Source: JBBSOK01 sp965219125
Lineage (GTDB): Bacteria > Bacteroidota > Bacteroidia > Flavobacteriales > Flavobacteriaceae
Direction: 5' to 3'
Length of the DNA: 64,000 nucleotides
Assembly (NCBI GenBank): GCA_965219125.1
Contig: CBDCMO010000002.1
Location: 124,001 to 188,000, forward strand
Below the pieces are notes generated by a model. It made no database searches. It had not been told where the DNA came from and worked only from the letters and a program-made list of their open reading frames with translations. This document shows, in pieces, positions 1 to 9,707 of this stretch (the first letter of the stretch is position 1; each line of letters opens with the position of its first letter). The translations under genes and the position numbers were made by a program.

Positions 1-1
1 A

Positions 2-964
2 AGCCTGATGAATACGTTAGAAAAAGAGCCAACTGTTGAAAGTATTTCTGCCGTGCAAGCAATGCCAGGTTCCGGCGAAAGTGGTCGTTCTGTGCGAAAA
101 TTAAGTACAGACAATAACGGAATGCCCATTGCCAGTTGTCGCACCGAAGGCAATATAGTAGAAACATTAAAATTAAAAATTCTTGCTGGCACAGAATTAC
201 CGGAAAATATCGCAACAGGCGATTCATTAATTTACACGTTAATCAACGAGAAAATTCTGAATTATTTAAATTATAAAACTCCCGAAGAAGCTGTCGGAAA
301 AATCATAAATACAGAACTTGGTGATAGAGCAATTATTACGGGTGTTGTTGAAAATTTTAATTTCAACTCTCTTAAAGAAGACATTGGCGGATATATGTAT
401 TACAAATCTACCAAAGCGCCCGAAGGTATCCGAACGCTTTTAGTAAGATACAACACACAAAACCTTCCCCAGTTTTTGGGGCAATTGCAAAAGAAATTTA
501 ATGACAATCTACCAAATACGGCTTTCGATTATCAATTTGTTGACAAGCACGTTGCGCAATTATATGCCTCCGAAGAAAAAACGGCAAGCACTGCAACCAT
601 TTTTTCTGCCTTGGCAATATTCATAGCTTGTTTGGGTCTTTTTGGTCTAGCCGCCTTTACTGCGGAACAGCGCACCAAGGAAATTGGCGTTCGCAAAGTT
701 TTGGGTGCAACCGTTACGGGAATAACCAAATTACTATCAAAAGACTTTTTAAAATTGGTTTTGGTAGCTTTTGTAATTGCTGCACCTATTGCGTATTGGT
801 TAATGAGTAAATGGTTACTCGATTTTGCTTACCGAACAGAAATTAATTGGTGGGTATTTGTACTTGCCGGCGTATCCGCTATCTTAATTGCATTGCTTAC
901 TGTGAGTTTCCAAGCTATTAAAGCTGCAATTGCAAATCCTGTGAAGAGTTTGAGAACGGAATGA
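2..964 (+). CDS. FtsX/MacB-like ABC transporter permease, 5' end outside window
   Basis: C-terminal part of a roughly 800-residue ABC permease. The frame is open to the first base of the window, so the apparent ATG at 8 is internal and the true start lies upstream. Visible parts are the end of a MacB-type periplasmic core domain (to about residue 190 of the fragment) followed by the FtsX domain with three membrane segments near the C-terminus and the family's EIGVRKVLGA motif on the cytoplasmic loop. It resembles the next gene closely and ends with the same (K/E)SL(R/K)TE tail. Together with the following permease, ATPase and TolC-like gene it forms a MacB/LolCDE-type export module; the substrate cannot be read from sequence. 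Confidence 0.88.
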   Translation, partial: SLMNTLEKEPTVESISAVQAMPGSGESGRSVRKLSTDNNGMPIASCRTEGNIVETLKLKILAGTELPENIATGDSLIYTLINEKILNYLNYKTPEEAVGKIINTELGDRAIITGVVENFNFNSLKEDIGGYMYYKSTKAPEGIRTLLVRYNTQNLPQFLGQLQKKFNDNLPNTAFDYQFVDKHVAQLYASEEKTASTATIFSALAIFIACLGLFGLAAFTAEQRTKEIGVRKVLGATVTGITKLLSKDFLKLVLVAFVIAAPIAYWLMSKWLLDFAYRTEINWWVFVLAGVSAILIALLTVSFQAIKAAIANPVKSLRTE

Positions 965-1022
965 AAAAGTTGAAAGTTGGCAGTTTTTAAGGAAAAAATA
1001 AATAAGAATTAATATTATTAAT

Positions 1023-3440
1023 ATGTTCAGAAATTATATAAAAATCGCACTTCGGAATCTTTGGAAGGATAGAACATTTACAACCTTAAATATTATAGGT
1101 TTGACCGCTGCTTTTGGCGTTGCTTTTTTATTGAGCATGTATGCACTCTTTGAATTATCTGTTGATAAATTTCATAAAAATTCAGATTCTATTTACCAAG
1201 TTTATACAACATCTCAAATTCCTAAAGGTGCTGAATCTAGTGAAGCCAATCCAATTCCGTTTGCACCAACTCTAAAAGCTGAGGTTCCCGGTGTTGAAAA
1301 AATAACACGTTATGCAACGGGAGGTCCGCTTATAACTTATAAGGACAAAACTTTAAGCATTGGCTCGGCGTGGGCAGATTCCGAATTTTTTGACATTTTT
1401 ACTTTCCCAGTTTTAGAAGGAAATAAAACAAATCCAATTGGAAAATCAACCGTTGCGCTTACTGAAGAAACAGCAAAAATTATCTTCGGAAATGAAGAAG
1501 CAGTTGGAAAAACAATTACGCTTCAACGAAATAATGAAGAGGTGCCTTACAAAGTTTCTGCCATATTACAAGATTTTCCCGAAGCAAGCTCTTTAGAGTT
1601 TGGTGCTATTTTCAATTTTCAAGATTTACCAGATTCGTTTTACAAAAATAACGAGGACAGATGGGATGCGCACAATCATCCTGTTTTTCTAAAATTAGCC
1701 GCTGGCATCACGCCTGCACAATTTGAAAAATCTACCCATACATTTACAAACCTTCATTTTGCCGACGATATTGCAACTGCCAAACGTGACGGCGCAAAAG
1801 CAAATGCCGATGGTCAATTTCAACAAATTCATCTTATATCTTTTAAAGATGTAAGTTTTGCAGATCTTGATGCTGCAAGTGTAGAAGTGAGCAAAACGCT
1901 TCAATATCTAATTCTGGCACTTGCGCTGCTTATTTTATTTATTGCCAGTGTCAATTTTATAAATATGAGTATTGCCAAAGGCGCACAACGTCTGCGTGAA
2001 ATTGGAATGCGCAAAACTTTAGGTGCTAACAAAAGCCAACTCTTTTTTCAGTTTTGGGGCGAAAGCATTTTAGTTTTTATTGTTTCAGTTGCATTTGGGG
2101 CATTGTTAGCGTTTTCACTACTCAAAACTTTTCAAACCTTGTTTCGCACAAAAGCATCTTTCCATTTAATTGCCACGCCAACTATAATTATAGGATTCGT
2201 AATTTCATTATTAATCATTACACTTATTGCCGGCGGTTATCCTGCTTATTTAATGACCAAGTTGGGAACACTTCAATCCCTAAAAGGCAAGTTGGAAGTT
2301 TCCGGTAGAAATAAGGTGCGAAATGCACTAATCGTTGTACAATTTGGTATTGCTATTTTGTTAATAAGTGGCACGCTGGTATTGCGGGAACAGTTGGATT
2401 ATATGCGAAACAAAGATCTAGGTTTTAATAAAGAACAAGTAATCGCATTTCCTTTAAAAACTAAAAAAGACCGCAAACAATTAATGCAATTATTGCGTGA
2501 TGAACTCTCAAACAAACCTAATATTTTAAGTGTAACCGCAGCAGATAATATTTTAGGCCTTGGTAAAGATGGTTCAACTTCAACAACTGTTATGGGTTTT
2601 GAATATAAAGGCCGTGAAGTTGAAACAAACTTGCTTTTTGTGGATTATGATTATCCACAAACGTTAGATATTCAAATTATTCAAGGGCGTTCTTTTGATA
2701 GGAAATTTAATTCAGACAGTCTTTCAGTGGTTATAAACGAATCTATGGTAAAGGAATTTGGTGAAAAAGATCCTTTAAGCATAAAATTTATTGTGGACGA
2801 TTCTATTCAATATTCCGTGATCGGCGTGGTAAAGGATTTTAATTTTCAGGGGATGGATAAAACTATAGAGCCAATAAGCTTTTTTATGAATAGGGATAAA
2901 CCACTTTATCAAGCGTATGTAAAAGTTGCCCCAGATAATTTATTGCAATCCTATGATATTGTACAAGCTGCTTGGAATAAATTAGAACCAGATACCGAAT
3001 TTATTGGATCTTTTCTTGATGAAAATATAGATCGTACCTTACAGAAAGAACGAACGATGACTACCATGATTTCGAGCGCTTCGGTACTTGCAATACTTTT
3101 AAGTTGTATTGGTCTTTTTGCTATTTCTTTATTAGTTGTTTCACAACGGAAAAAGGAGATTGGCATCCGCAAAGTTGTTGGCGCCAGCGTATCGACCATA
3201 ACTGTTTTATTAGCAAAGGATTTTTTAAAATTAATTGGTATTGCCTTTTTAATTGCCACACCAATTGCTTGGTATGCAACATCGGAATGGCTTCAGAATT
3301 ATGTATATCGAATTGATTTGAATATTTGGTTTTTCCTTACAGCCGGAGCTATTTCAATTTTAATAGCTGTTGTAACCATTAGTTTCCGAACAATACAAGC
3401 CGCTATAAAAAATCCAATTGAAAGTTTAAAGACGGAATAA
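1023..3440 (+). CDS. FtsX/MacB-like ABC transporter permease
   Basis: Full-length 805-residue inner membrane permease. An N-terminal membrane segment (about residues 20-42) is followed by a large periplasmic MacB-type core domain, then an FtsX domain (three membrane segments around 290-410), a second periplasmic domain and a second FtsX domain at the C-terminus (about 670-800). Both FtsX domains carry the EIGMRKTLGA / EIGIRKVVGA coupling-loop motif. This two-FtsX layout is common for Bacteroidota members of the family. It lies 58 bases behind another permease and 84 bases before the matching ATPase, so the genes probably act as one mechanotransmission or efflux complex. Substrate unknown. Confidence 0.92.
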   Translation: MFRNYIKIALRNLWKDRTFTTLNIIGLTAAFGVAFLLSMYALFELSVDKFHKNSDSIYQVYTTSQIPKGAESSEANPIPFAPTLKAEVPGVEKITRYATGGPLITYKDKTLSIGSAWADSEFFDIFTFPVLEGNKTNPIGKSTVALTEETAKIIFGNEEAVGKTITLQRNNEEVPYKVSAILQDFPEASSLEFGAIFNFQDLPDSFYKNNEDRWDAHNHPVFLKLAAGITPAQFEKSTHTFTNLHFADDIATAKRDGAKANADGQFQQIHLISFKDVSFADLDAASVEVSKTLQYLILALALLILFIASVNFINMSIAKGAQRLREIGMRKTLGANKSQLFFQFWGESILVFIVSVAFGALLAFSLLKTFQTLFRTKASFHLIATPTIIIGFVISLLIITLIAGGYPAYLMTKLGTLQSLKGKLEVSGRNKVRNALIVVQFGIAILLISGTLVLREQLDYMRNKDLGFNKEQVIAFPLKTKKDRKQLMQLLRDELSNKPNILSVTAADNILGLGKDGSTSTTVMGFEYKGREVETNLLFVDYDYPQTLDIQIIQGRSFDRKFNSDSLSVVINESMVKEFGEKDPLSIKFIVDDSIQYSVIGVVKDFNFQGMDKTIEPISFFMNRDKPLYQAYVKVAPDNLLQSYDIVQAAWNKLEPDTEFIGSFLDENIDRTLQKERTMTTMISSASVLAILLSCIGLFAISLLVVSQRKKEIGIRKVVGASVSTITVLLAKDFLKLIGIAFLIATPIAWYATSEWLQNYVYRIDLNIWFFLTAGAISILIAVVTISFRTIQAAIKNPIESLKTE

Positions 3441-3524
3441 CAAATTGTTCAGCTTTTAATTGCAGCAGGTAATTATAAAGCTACACGCTATGAAAATTAT
3501 AATAACAACAGAAAATATATAATT

Positions 3525-4193
3525 ATGCTATTAGAATTAAAAAACATCTTTAAATGGGTAAACCAAGGCGGAAATAGAATTTTTCTGCTAAAAGACATAA
3601 ACCTGAAAGTTGAAGAAGGCGAATTTATTTCAATAATGGGCCCGTCGGGTTCAGGAAAATCAACGTTGCTGAATGTAATCGGAATGCTCGACGGTTTTCA
3701 GGAAGGCGAATATAATTTTTTGGATGAATCGGTTGACAAGATGAAAGAAAAAAATCGTGCAAAATTGTATAAGGAATATATCGGTTTTGTATTTCAAGCC
3801 TATCATTTAATTGATGAATTGACGGTTTACGAAAATATTGAAACGCCTTTACTTTATAAAAATATCAAATCTTCAGAACGTAAAGCGATGGTGGCAGATA
3901 TGCTGGACAGATTTAATATTGTTGGCAAAAAAGATCTTTTCCCAAGTCAGTTAAGCGGCGGACAACAACAATTGGTAGGCGTTGCCAGAGCTTTGATTGC
4001 AAAGCCAAAATTAATTCTTGCAGATGAGCCAACGGGTAATTTAAATTCAAAACAAAGTGATGAAATTATGCAGCTTTTTAAGGAATTAAATTCTGAAGGC
4101 GTAACGATAATTCAAGCAACACACTCGGAATCTAATGCGGCTTATGGTTCAAGAACAATACATCTTTTGGATGGTGGCCGCAATCATATTTAG
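3525..4193 (+). CDS. ABC transporter ATP-binding protein (MacB/LolD type)
   Basis: A 222-residue ATPase of the LolD/MacB/FtsE branch that powers FtsX-type permeases. Walker A GPSGSGKST at residues 39-47, signature LSGGQQQ at 143-149 and Walker B LILADEP at 163-169 are intact, as is the switch histidine in the final third (QATHSE). The branch-typical ADEPTGNL sequence follows Walker B. It sits directly between the permease genes and the TolC-like outer membrane protein, all on one strand with short gaps, which argues for one operon and one tripartite-like export machine. Confidence 0.95.
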   Translation: MLLELKNIFKWVNQGGNRIFLLKDINLKVEEGEFISIMGPSGSGKSTLLNVIGMLDGFQEGEYNFLDESVDKMKEKNRAKLYKEYIGFVFQAYHLIDELTVYENIETPLLYKNIKSSERKAMVADMLDRFNIVGKKDLFPSQLSGGQQQLVGVARALIAKPKLILADEPTGNLNSKQSDEIMQLFKELNSEGVTIIQATHSESNAAYGSRTIHLLDGGRNHI

Positions 4194-4218
4194 ACTCTAA
4201 TTCTTCAATTAAAAAAAC

Positions 4219-5634
4219 ATGAAATTAAAAATCAGACTTTTATATATTTTAATGCTTCCGTTTTTAGGTTTATCACAGAATACTGAAATGAAAGTTCTAA
4301 ATTTAGATGAATGCATAAAATTAGCAATTCAAAATAATTTGGAATTAAAGCGTCAGAAATTAACGGAAGAAACTAGCGCCGTAAACTTTAAGCAGAATAA
4401 AAATGCCTTATTGCCAAATATTAATGGAAATTATAATTTGGGCATTTCAACGGGTAGAAGTATCGATCCTTTTACCAATGGTTTTGTAAATGAAAAACTT
4501 ACGTTTTCGAACGCAGGTTTGGGTTTGGACGCTATAGTTTTTAATGGCTTTAGACTGATAAATAGCTGGAAACAAGCAAGATTTAATCTTGAAGCTGCCG
4601 AAATGAATACCGAAGCCGCAAAACAAGAATTAATTTTAAATGTAACCTTGACCTATCTTCAAGCTTTGAATGCGCAGGATTTAGTGCAATTGGCAAAAGC
4701 AAGAGTAGCAACAACTGAAGGTCAGTTAAACAGATTGCAATCATTTTTTGAAGAAGAAACGGGAAATCCGGCAGAATACCGTGACTTGCAGGGACAAATG
4801 GCTGCGGACAGAGCTTATGTGTCAGAATCGGAAAAAGCCTATAATACCGAAATAATTAATTTGAACACATTACTCAATTCCGAGGAAACTATAATCCCGG
4901 CAGCGATTGACCAAAAGGTGAAGATAGAGCCTTATACAACTTCAGCCGTTGAGGTTTATACGAATGCTTTAACTGACTTTCCGTCCGTTAAAGCAAGTGA
5001 TCTTTCGCTGAAAGCTGCAAATAAAGGAGTTGCCGTAGCAAGATCTGGTTATACGCCAGAAATAAGGGTTTTCGCCAATTTGAATACAAACTACTCCAGC
5101 GCCGCAAGACTGTTTACCGAAAATGGAAATACTATTGTTGAAACAGGAGATTACGTAACAATTAATAATGAGAACATTCCAATACTTAGCCAACAAACTA
5201 ATTTTACAAATGATGGAATTTCCTATAAAAATCAATTTGATAACAACTTGAATTCATCTGTTGGTGTAGCTGTATCTGTGCCAATATTTAATGGGTTTCG
5301 AACAAAAAATAATGTAGCGCTGGAAAAAATTAAAAGAGAAGATGCCGAGGCTGTTTTAGAACAAACCAAATTACAATTGCGCCAAGCTATAGACCAATCA
5401 TACAATACAATGCAAACATCTTACACGCGCTATATGATTTTGCAAGAACAGGTAAATGCTTACCAAGAATCTTTCAGAATAAATGAAATCAGATTTAATA
5501 ATGGCGTATCGAATAGCGTAGATTATTTAATAAGTAAAAATAATTTGGATACTGCACAAATTAATCTGGCAAATGTGGTTTATGATTATTTACTGCGCGT
5601 AAAGGTTTTGGAATATTACCGCGGAAATATTTGA
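4219..5634 (+). CDS. TolC family outer membrane efflux protein
   Basis: A 471-residue outer membrane factor. The N-terminus is a signal peptide ending near a short SQN cleavage region (about residue 20). Two outer-membrane-efflux (OEP) repeats follow, each with long alpha-helical stretches predicted to form the periplasmic tunnel; features of the family are the N-terminal LNLDECIKLAIQNN motif and the GVSNSVDYLISKNNL segment near the C-terminus. It begins 25 bases after the ABC ATPase stop, so it likely completes the export module of this locus. Family assignment is secure; the transported substrate is not known. Confidence 0.93.
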   Translation: MKLKIRLLYILMLPFLGLSQNTEMKVLNLDECIKLAIQNNLELKRQKLTEETSAVNFKQNKNALLPNINGNYNLGISTGRSIDPFTNGFVNEKLTFSNAGLGLDAIVFNGFRLINSWKQARFNLEAAEMNTEAAKQELILNVTLTYLQALNAQDLVQLAKARVATTEGQLNRLQSFFEEETGNPAEYRDLQGQMAADRAYVSESEKAYNTEIINLNTLLNSEETIIPAAIDQKVKIEPYTTSAVEVYTNALTDFPSVKASDLSLKAANKGVAVARSGYTPEIRVFANLNTNYSSAARLFTENGNTIVETGDYVTINNENIPILSQQTNFTNDGISYKNQFDNNLNSSVGVAVSVPIFNGFRTKNNVALEKIKREDAEAVLEQTKLQLRQAIDQSYNTMQTSYTRYMILQEQVNAYQESFRINEIRFNNGVSNSVDYLISKNNLDTAQINLANVVYDYLLRVKVLEYYRGNI

Positions 5635-5664
5635 AAATAGCACATTGCAATTTTTTTGAAATAA

Positions 5665-5713
5665 AAATTCAACTCCAACATAAAAACAAATCTATTACGT
5701 TGAAGTTGAATTA
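5665..5713. terminator. Bidirectional hairpin terminator between convergent genes
   Basis: An imperfect inverted repeat of about 17 base pairs with arms AATTCAACTCCAAC and GTTGAAGTTGAATT lies between the convergent TolC-like gene and the SDR gene. AT-rich flanks make it suitable as a terminator from either side. Confidence 0.6.
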
Positions 5714-5799
5714 TTGTTTGAATAAGTTGTCATATTAGATTAATTTCAAAATCGAAATTTATTCAAACTAAAAAAATATTATTTTAGAATACTAGTAAT

Positions 5800-6615
5800 C
5801 TATCCAAAAGCTGAAGCTACAGCACCTGCGTCAACTCTATAATTACTTCCGTTAACAAAACTCGCTCTTTCGGAACATAAAAATGCGATAACTGAAGCAA
5901 CTTCTTCCGGCTGTCCTCTTCGCTGTAATTCTAAGTGTGGACGTTTATTTTTTAAGAACCACTCTACAGCTTCTTCCACCGTACAATTTTTCTCTTTTGC
6001 AAGGTCTTCCATCATGGCATTGGTCATTGGGGTTTCAATATATGCCGGTCCAACGGTGTTTACCAAAATATTCTCTTTGCCATAAATACGTGAAAGGCAT
6101 TTTGAAAAGTTGATTATTGCAGCCTTGCAGGCGTTGTACGGGCTTTCATCTTCGTAAGGCTGGAAAGCATTTTCTGAACTAATATTTACAATACGTCCCC
6201 ATTTTTTCTTTTGCATTTGCGGAACAAATGCTCTTGCAAGACGAACGGCGCCCATTATATCTATTTGAATTGTTTCCATCCAGTCATCATCTGTCAACGT
6301 GAGGAAATCTCCAGCTGCGCCGCGCGCTCCTGCGCAATTCACCAATATATCAATTCCACCCAATTTCTTATCTATATCTGCAGCCAACTTCACGACTGCT
6401 TTATTATTCAATAAATCGCAACTCATCGCGTGAACTTGCGCATCATCTTTTGCAATTTTTTGTAATTTCTTTTTAGCTTTATCCAAATCGTCACCATCTA
6501 AATCAGAAATGATTACAGTAACTCCTTCCGCAACCAAGATTTTAGCTGTTTCCAAACCGATACCAGAATCTGCTCCTGTAATTAATGCTTTTCTTCCTTT
6601 TATTCCTAAATCCAT
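5800..6615 (-). CDS. SDR family NAD(P)-dependent oxidoreductase
   Basis: A 271-residue classical short-chain dehydrogenase. The Rossmann glycine motif TGADSGIG is at residues 13-20, NAG-type motif appears as NCAGARG near 93-99, and the catalytic YxxxK is Y160/K164 with the serine near 146. An acidic residue at the end of beta-2 (SDLDG, residues 37-41) suggests a preference for NAD over NADP. Compared with FabG (about 245 residues) it has an insertion around 200-230. It is followed upstream by a second SDR only 20 bases away, so both are probably co-transcribed. Substrate unknown. Confidence 0.92.
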   Translation of the reverse strand: MDLGIKGRKALITGADSGIGLETAKILVAEGVTVIISDLDGDDLDKAKKKLQKIAKDDAQVHAMSCDLLNNKAVVKLAADIDKKLGGIDILVNCAGARGAAGDFLTLTDDDWMETIQIDIMGAVRLARAFVPQMQKKKWGRIVNISSENAFQPYEDESPYNACKAAIINFSKCLSRIYGKENILVNTVGPAYIETPMTNAMMEDLAKEKNCTVEEAVEWFLKNKRPHLELQRRGQPEEVASVIAFLCSERASFVNGSNYRVDAGAVASAFG

Positions 6616-6635
6616 AATTTTATATATTTTAAAAT

Positions 6636-7457
6636 TTATCCTCCTATTATTGTTCCACCGTTAACGTGTAATACTTGTCCAGTCATATAACTGCTGTCTT
6701 CACTTGCCAAATAAATATAGGCTGGTGCGACTTCACAAGGATCGCCACATCTTTTTAATGGTACATCGGTTCCAAATTCCTCTTTTTTTAATCCCATTGT
6801 AGTAGGAATTAATGGGGTCCAAATTGGTCCTGGCGCAACAGCATTCACCAAAATATTTCTTAATGCAAGCTGTGCAGAGAGCGATCTTGTAAAAGATGTT
6901 ATTGCACCTTTAGTTGCTGAATAATCCAACAAATCTTTGTGTCCACCATACGCAGTTACGGATGTTGTATTTATAATTCTGCCTCCGCTTTGCATATGTT
7001 CCAATACTTTTTTTGTGAGATAGATCATTGCAATTATATTAGTATCAAAAGTTTCTTTAATATTTTCTAATTTCAAATCTTCAATATTTTCAACAATTGT
7101 TTGTGTAGCGGCATTGTTGACGAGTAAATCTATTTGCTTAAATTCTTCAATTGTATCCGCAACCAATTTATCACAAAAGTTAGAAAGGGTTAAATTTCCT
7201 TTTATCAGCTTACATTTTACGCCTTCTTTTTCAACTAATGTTTTTGTAATTTTCGCATCTTCGTTTTCATCAAGATAATTAATTACCAAATTGGCACCTT
7301 CTCGGGCAAAATGCAACGCAATAGCTCTTCCAATGCCACTATCGCCGCCAGTAATTAGTGCTATTTTTCCCTTTAATTTATTGCTTCCTTTATAACTTTC
7401 TCGAATGCTTATGGGCTGCGGTTTCATTTCACTTTGTAATCCCGGTTTTTCTGTCAT
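6636..7457 (-). CDS. SDR family oxidoreductase, YghA/GSP39-like
   Basis: A 273-residue SDR with the N-terminal extension (about 30 residues before the Rossmann fold) that marks the YghA/YhdF/general-stress-protein-39 group. TGGDSGIG is at residues 37-44, the NNAA motif at 114-117, catalytic Y179 and K183, and the C-terminal GQVLHVNGG motif. These relatives are often stress-induced in other bacteria; that is family knowledge, not shown here. The gene is the first of a two-gene SDR operon and is divergent from the alpha/beta hydrolase at 7581, with a 123-base shared upstream region. Confidence 0.92.
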   Translation of the reverse strand: MTEKPGLQSEMKPQPISIRESYKGSNKLKGKIALITGGDSGIGRAIALHFAREGANLVINYLDENEDAKITKTLVEKEGVKCKLIKGNLTLSNFCDKLVADTIEEFKQIDLLVNNAATQTIVENIEDLKLENIKETFDTNIIAMIYLTKKVLEHMQSGGRIINTTSVTAYGGHKDLLDYSATKGAITSFTRSLSAQLALRNILVNAVAPGPIWTPLIPTTMGLKKEEFGTDVPLKRCGDPCEVAPAYIYLASEDSSYMTGQVLHVNGGTIIGG

Positions 7458-7580
7458 TTTTTGAATTATAATTTTTTTTAAAGTTAATTGTTAGCCTACA
7501 TTTCAGTTTCCCTAAAAAAATGTAAATCTTTGTTAGAGGTATCATAATTATAAGTTTTTGATATTGCAAAAACATATTAA

Positions 7581-8315
7581 ATGGAAAATTCAATTAATGT
7601 AAAACCAATAGTTATTCTACTTCATTATTTTGGTGGAGATAAAGGAAGTTGGCAGTGGTTTATCAAAGCAAGTTCAAACAAAATAAATTACGTAGCAATC
7701 GATATTGCTGGCTTTGGTGAGAATGCACCATTAAAAGAAATTACGCTTGAAAATATTGCCCGTTCAATTTACAGCGATATTCTTGCGCTTGGAAATAAAA
7801 AAATATGGATTGTTGGACATAGTATGAGTGGCAAGTTAGCGTTGTTTCTTGGAAGTATTGATTCTGAAAATATAATTAACAATATTATTCTGTTAGCGCC
7901 ATCTCCACCTACACTCGAGAAAATGACTGAAAATGACAGATTCAAAATGCTCGACCAACAAAATCTACAAAGAGCCAAAGACAATGTAAATGATGGAATT
8001 TTAAATAGTATCGAAATTGAAAAATTTAAGTATGCGGTCGAAAGTCAATTAAGGGTAGATGCTGAAACGTGGAAATGGTGGATTACTAAAGGAATGAGAA
8101 ATAATATATTACAAGAAGTAAAAAATATAACGCAAGATTTACATTTAATATATTCAACCCAGGATAAAGCTATTCCGGTTGAAGATATGGAAAGTGAGGT
8201 AATACAAAATCTCAGGTTTCAATCAATTTACAAACTTGAAAACACACGTCATTTAATTCCTTTGGAGAGACCTAAGGAGCTTTCAGAAATTATTGATAAA
8301 ATTGTATTGGGTTAA
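7581..8315 (+). CDS. Alpha/beta hydrolase
   Basis: A 244-residue alpha/beta-hydrolase-fold protein without a signal peptide, so cytoplasmic. The oxyanion region HYFGGDKGSW is near residues 14-24, the nucleophile elbow GHSMSG near 78-83, and the catalytic His lies in TRHLIPLERP near the C-terminus with an Asp in STQDKAIPVE. It resembles the broad esterase/haloperoxidase-like group, whose substrates vary too widely to predict. It is transcribed away from the SDR pair. Confidence 0.88.
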   Translation: MENSINVKPIVILLHYFGGDKGSWQWFIKASSNKINYVAIDIAGFGENAPLKEITLENIARSIYSDILALGNKKIWIVGHSMSGKLALFLGSIDSENIINNIILLAPSPPTLEKMTENDRFKMLDQQNLQRAKDNVNDGILNSIEIEKFKYAVESQLRVDAETWKWWITKGMRNNILQEVKNITQDLHLIYSTQDKAIPVEDMESEVIQNLRFQSIYKLENTRHLIPLERPKELSEIIDKIVLG

Positions 8316-8851
8316 AAATTGAATTTCAAATTTTCAATGTTGATTCTAAATGTACTTGCATAATTAATATTACTTCGGTGCTTAAAATCAAAGAATAAAA
8401 ACAAGTACTAGCGTAAATCGAATTCTAGCCACCTCGGATTTATAGAAATATATCAGTAAAGTTTTAATTAAAAAAGATTGATCAACCTGATTACTATTTA
8501 TTTTCAAAATTATGATTATCCCAAGGTCTAAATTGATAACATCTTAAAGGAACAGGTATGTTTCTCTCATTTCATTTAATTTTAATTCTTCCCATTCCTT
8601 TATTATGGCATAAATAGCACAGATAATCATATTTTAAAATTTATTTTTCCAAGTTGATGTGCCAAAGAATAGGCAAATTCTTAATATTGAAGTATATTTA
8701 TTAAAAAAATTGAAAGTGTTAGCAACTTTGTTTTGCGAGCCTATTTTTTATTGTTTTCGCATAAATAATTTATAATGGAATCTTCGTACCAATAAATGAA
8801 GTTCAAATAAATTTATTAATGCATGTAGCTAAATGTCAAAAGATTATTATT
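8316..8851. other. Intergenic region without a recognisable gene
   Basis: About 535 AT-rich bases between the hydrolase and the aldehyde oxidoreductase operon. Stops are frequent in all frames I checked and no RNA gene, clear repeat or strong -33/-7 promoter pair was seen. It must contain the promoter of the paoABC-like operon; no clean TAnnTTTG element stood out. Confidence 0.5.
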
Positions 8852-9652
8852 ATGGATGAATTAGAAAAATGGAAAGATAAAGCCGCCAACAACGATTTTA
8901 CGGAAGACGAAGAGAGAATATTTGATCAGCTTGGTCTAAACGGTTCTACACGTAGGAAATTTATAAAGCAGATTTCTGCCGCGAGCTTGAGTTTGTGGGC
9001 TTCTTCGTATTTTACTTCAGATCTTTTTGCAGCTTCACCACAAAATATAACAAACAACACAATGATTTTAAGCAACGAGATTAATGTAAGCCTTACTATT
9101 AACGAAAAGCTTAATCAATTAACTGTAGATTCTCGAATGACTTTGCTCGATGCTTTAAGGGAACGTCTTGCACTTACCGGAACAAAAAAAGGCTGCGATC
9201 ACGGGCAATGTGGTGCGTGCACGGTTATGGTAGATGGCAAGCGTAAACTTTCGTGCCTAACCTTGGCAGCAACGTGCGAAGGCAAAGAAATTACTACCGT
9301 GGAAGGTCTTTTAAAAGATGGCCAACTTCATCCAATGCAAGCTGCTTTTTTAAAACACGACGGCTTTCAGTGCGGGTATTGCACATCTGGCCAAATATGT
9401 TCTTCCGTAGCACTTTTGGAAGAAGCAAAACGCGGCGAGGCAAGTTATGTGACCGAAGATTTCAAAAAAATGGACACCGACCTAAAACTTTCCGAAGAGG
9501 AAATACGCGAAAGAATGTCAGGCAACATCTGCCGTTGCGGTGCATACAACAATATTGTACAAGCTTTTAAAGAAGTTCATTCAGGCGATGATGAAATGCC
9601 AACGTGGGAATTTGCGACGCCGGCACAAATGGAAAAAGCTAAAAATCCGTAG
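8852..9652 (+). CDS. paoA: Aldehyde oxidoreductase [2Fe-2S] subunit, PaoA-like, Tat-exported
   Basis: Small iron-sulfur subunit of a xanthine-oxidase-family aldehyde oxidoreductase, 266 residues from the ATG at 8852 (an in-frame ATG exists at 8819, but MDELEKW fits better). A twin-arginine motif TRRKFIK at residues 33-39 with a hydrophobic stretch shows folded export to the periplasm. Plant-type [2Fe-2S] ligands are C115, C120, C123 and C135; the second cluster uses C174, C177, C227 and C229. The spacing and segments such as GCDHGQCGACTV and GNICRCGAY match E. coli PaoA. First gene of a three-gene operon with the FAD and molybdenum subunits. Confidence 0.93.
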   Translation: MDELEKWKDKAANNDFTEDEERIFDQLGLNGSTRRKFIKQISAASLSLWASSYFTSDLFAASPQNITNNTMILSNEINVSLTINEKLNQLTVDSRMTLLDALRERLALTGTKKGCDHGQCGACTVMVDGKRKLSCLTLAATCEGKEITTVEGLLKDGQLHPMQAAFLKHDGFQCGYCTSGQICSSVALLEEAKRGEASYVTEDFKKMDTDLKLSEEEIRERMSGNICRCGAYNNIVQAFKEVHSGDDEMPTWEFATPAQMEKAKNP

Positions 9653-9707
9653 ATTTTTTAATCTTGAATGCTTCTATAAAAATTACAGACTTTAAAACGC
9701 ACAAAAA

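Noticed and set aside
8819..8851. Upstream start codon for the PaoA-like gene (MHVAKCQKIII...)
   Set aside because: The added residues do not fit the family; the ATG at 8852 gives a natural N-terminus before the Tat motif.
8316..8851. Riboswitch or Moco RNA motif upstream of the paoABC-like operon
   Set aside because: No convincing conserved stem pattern could be found by eye.
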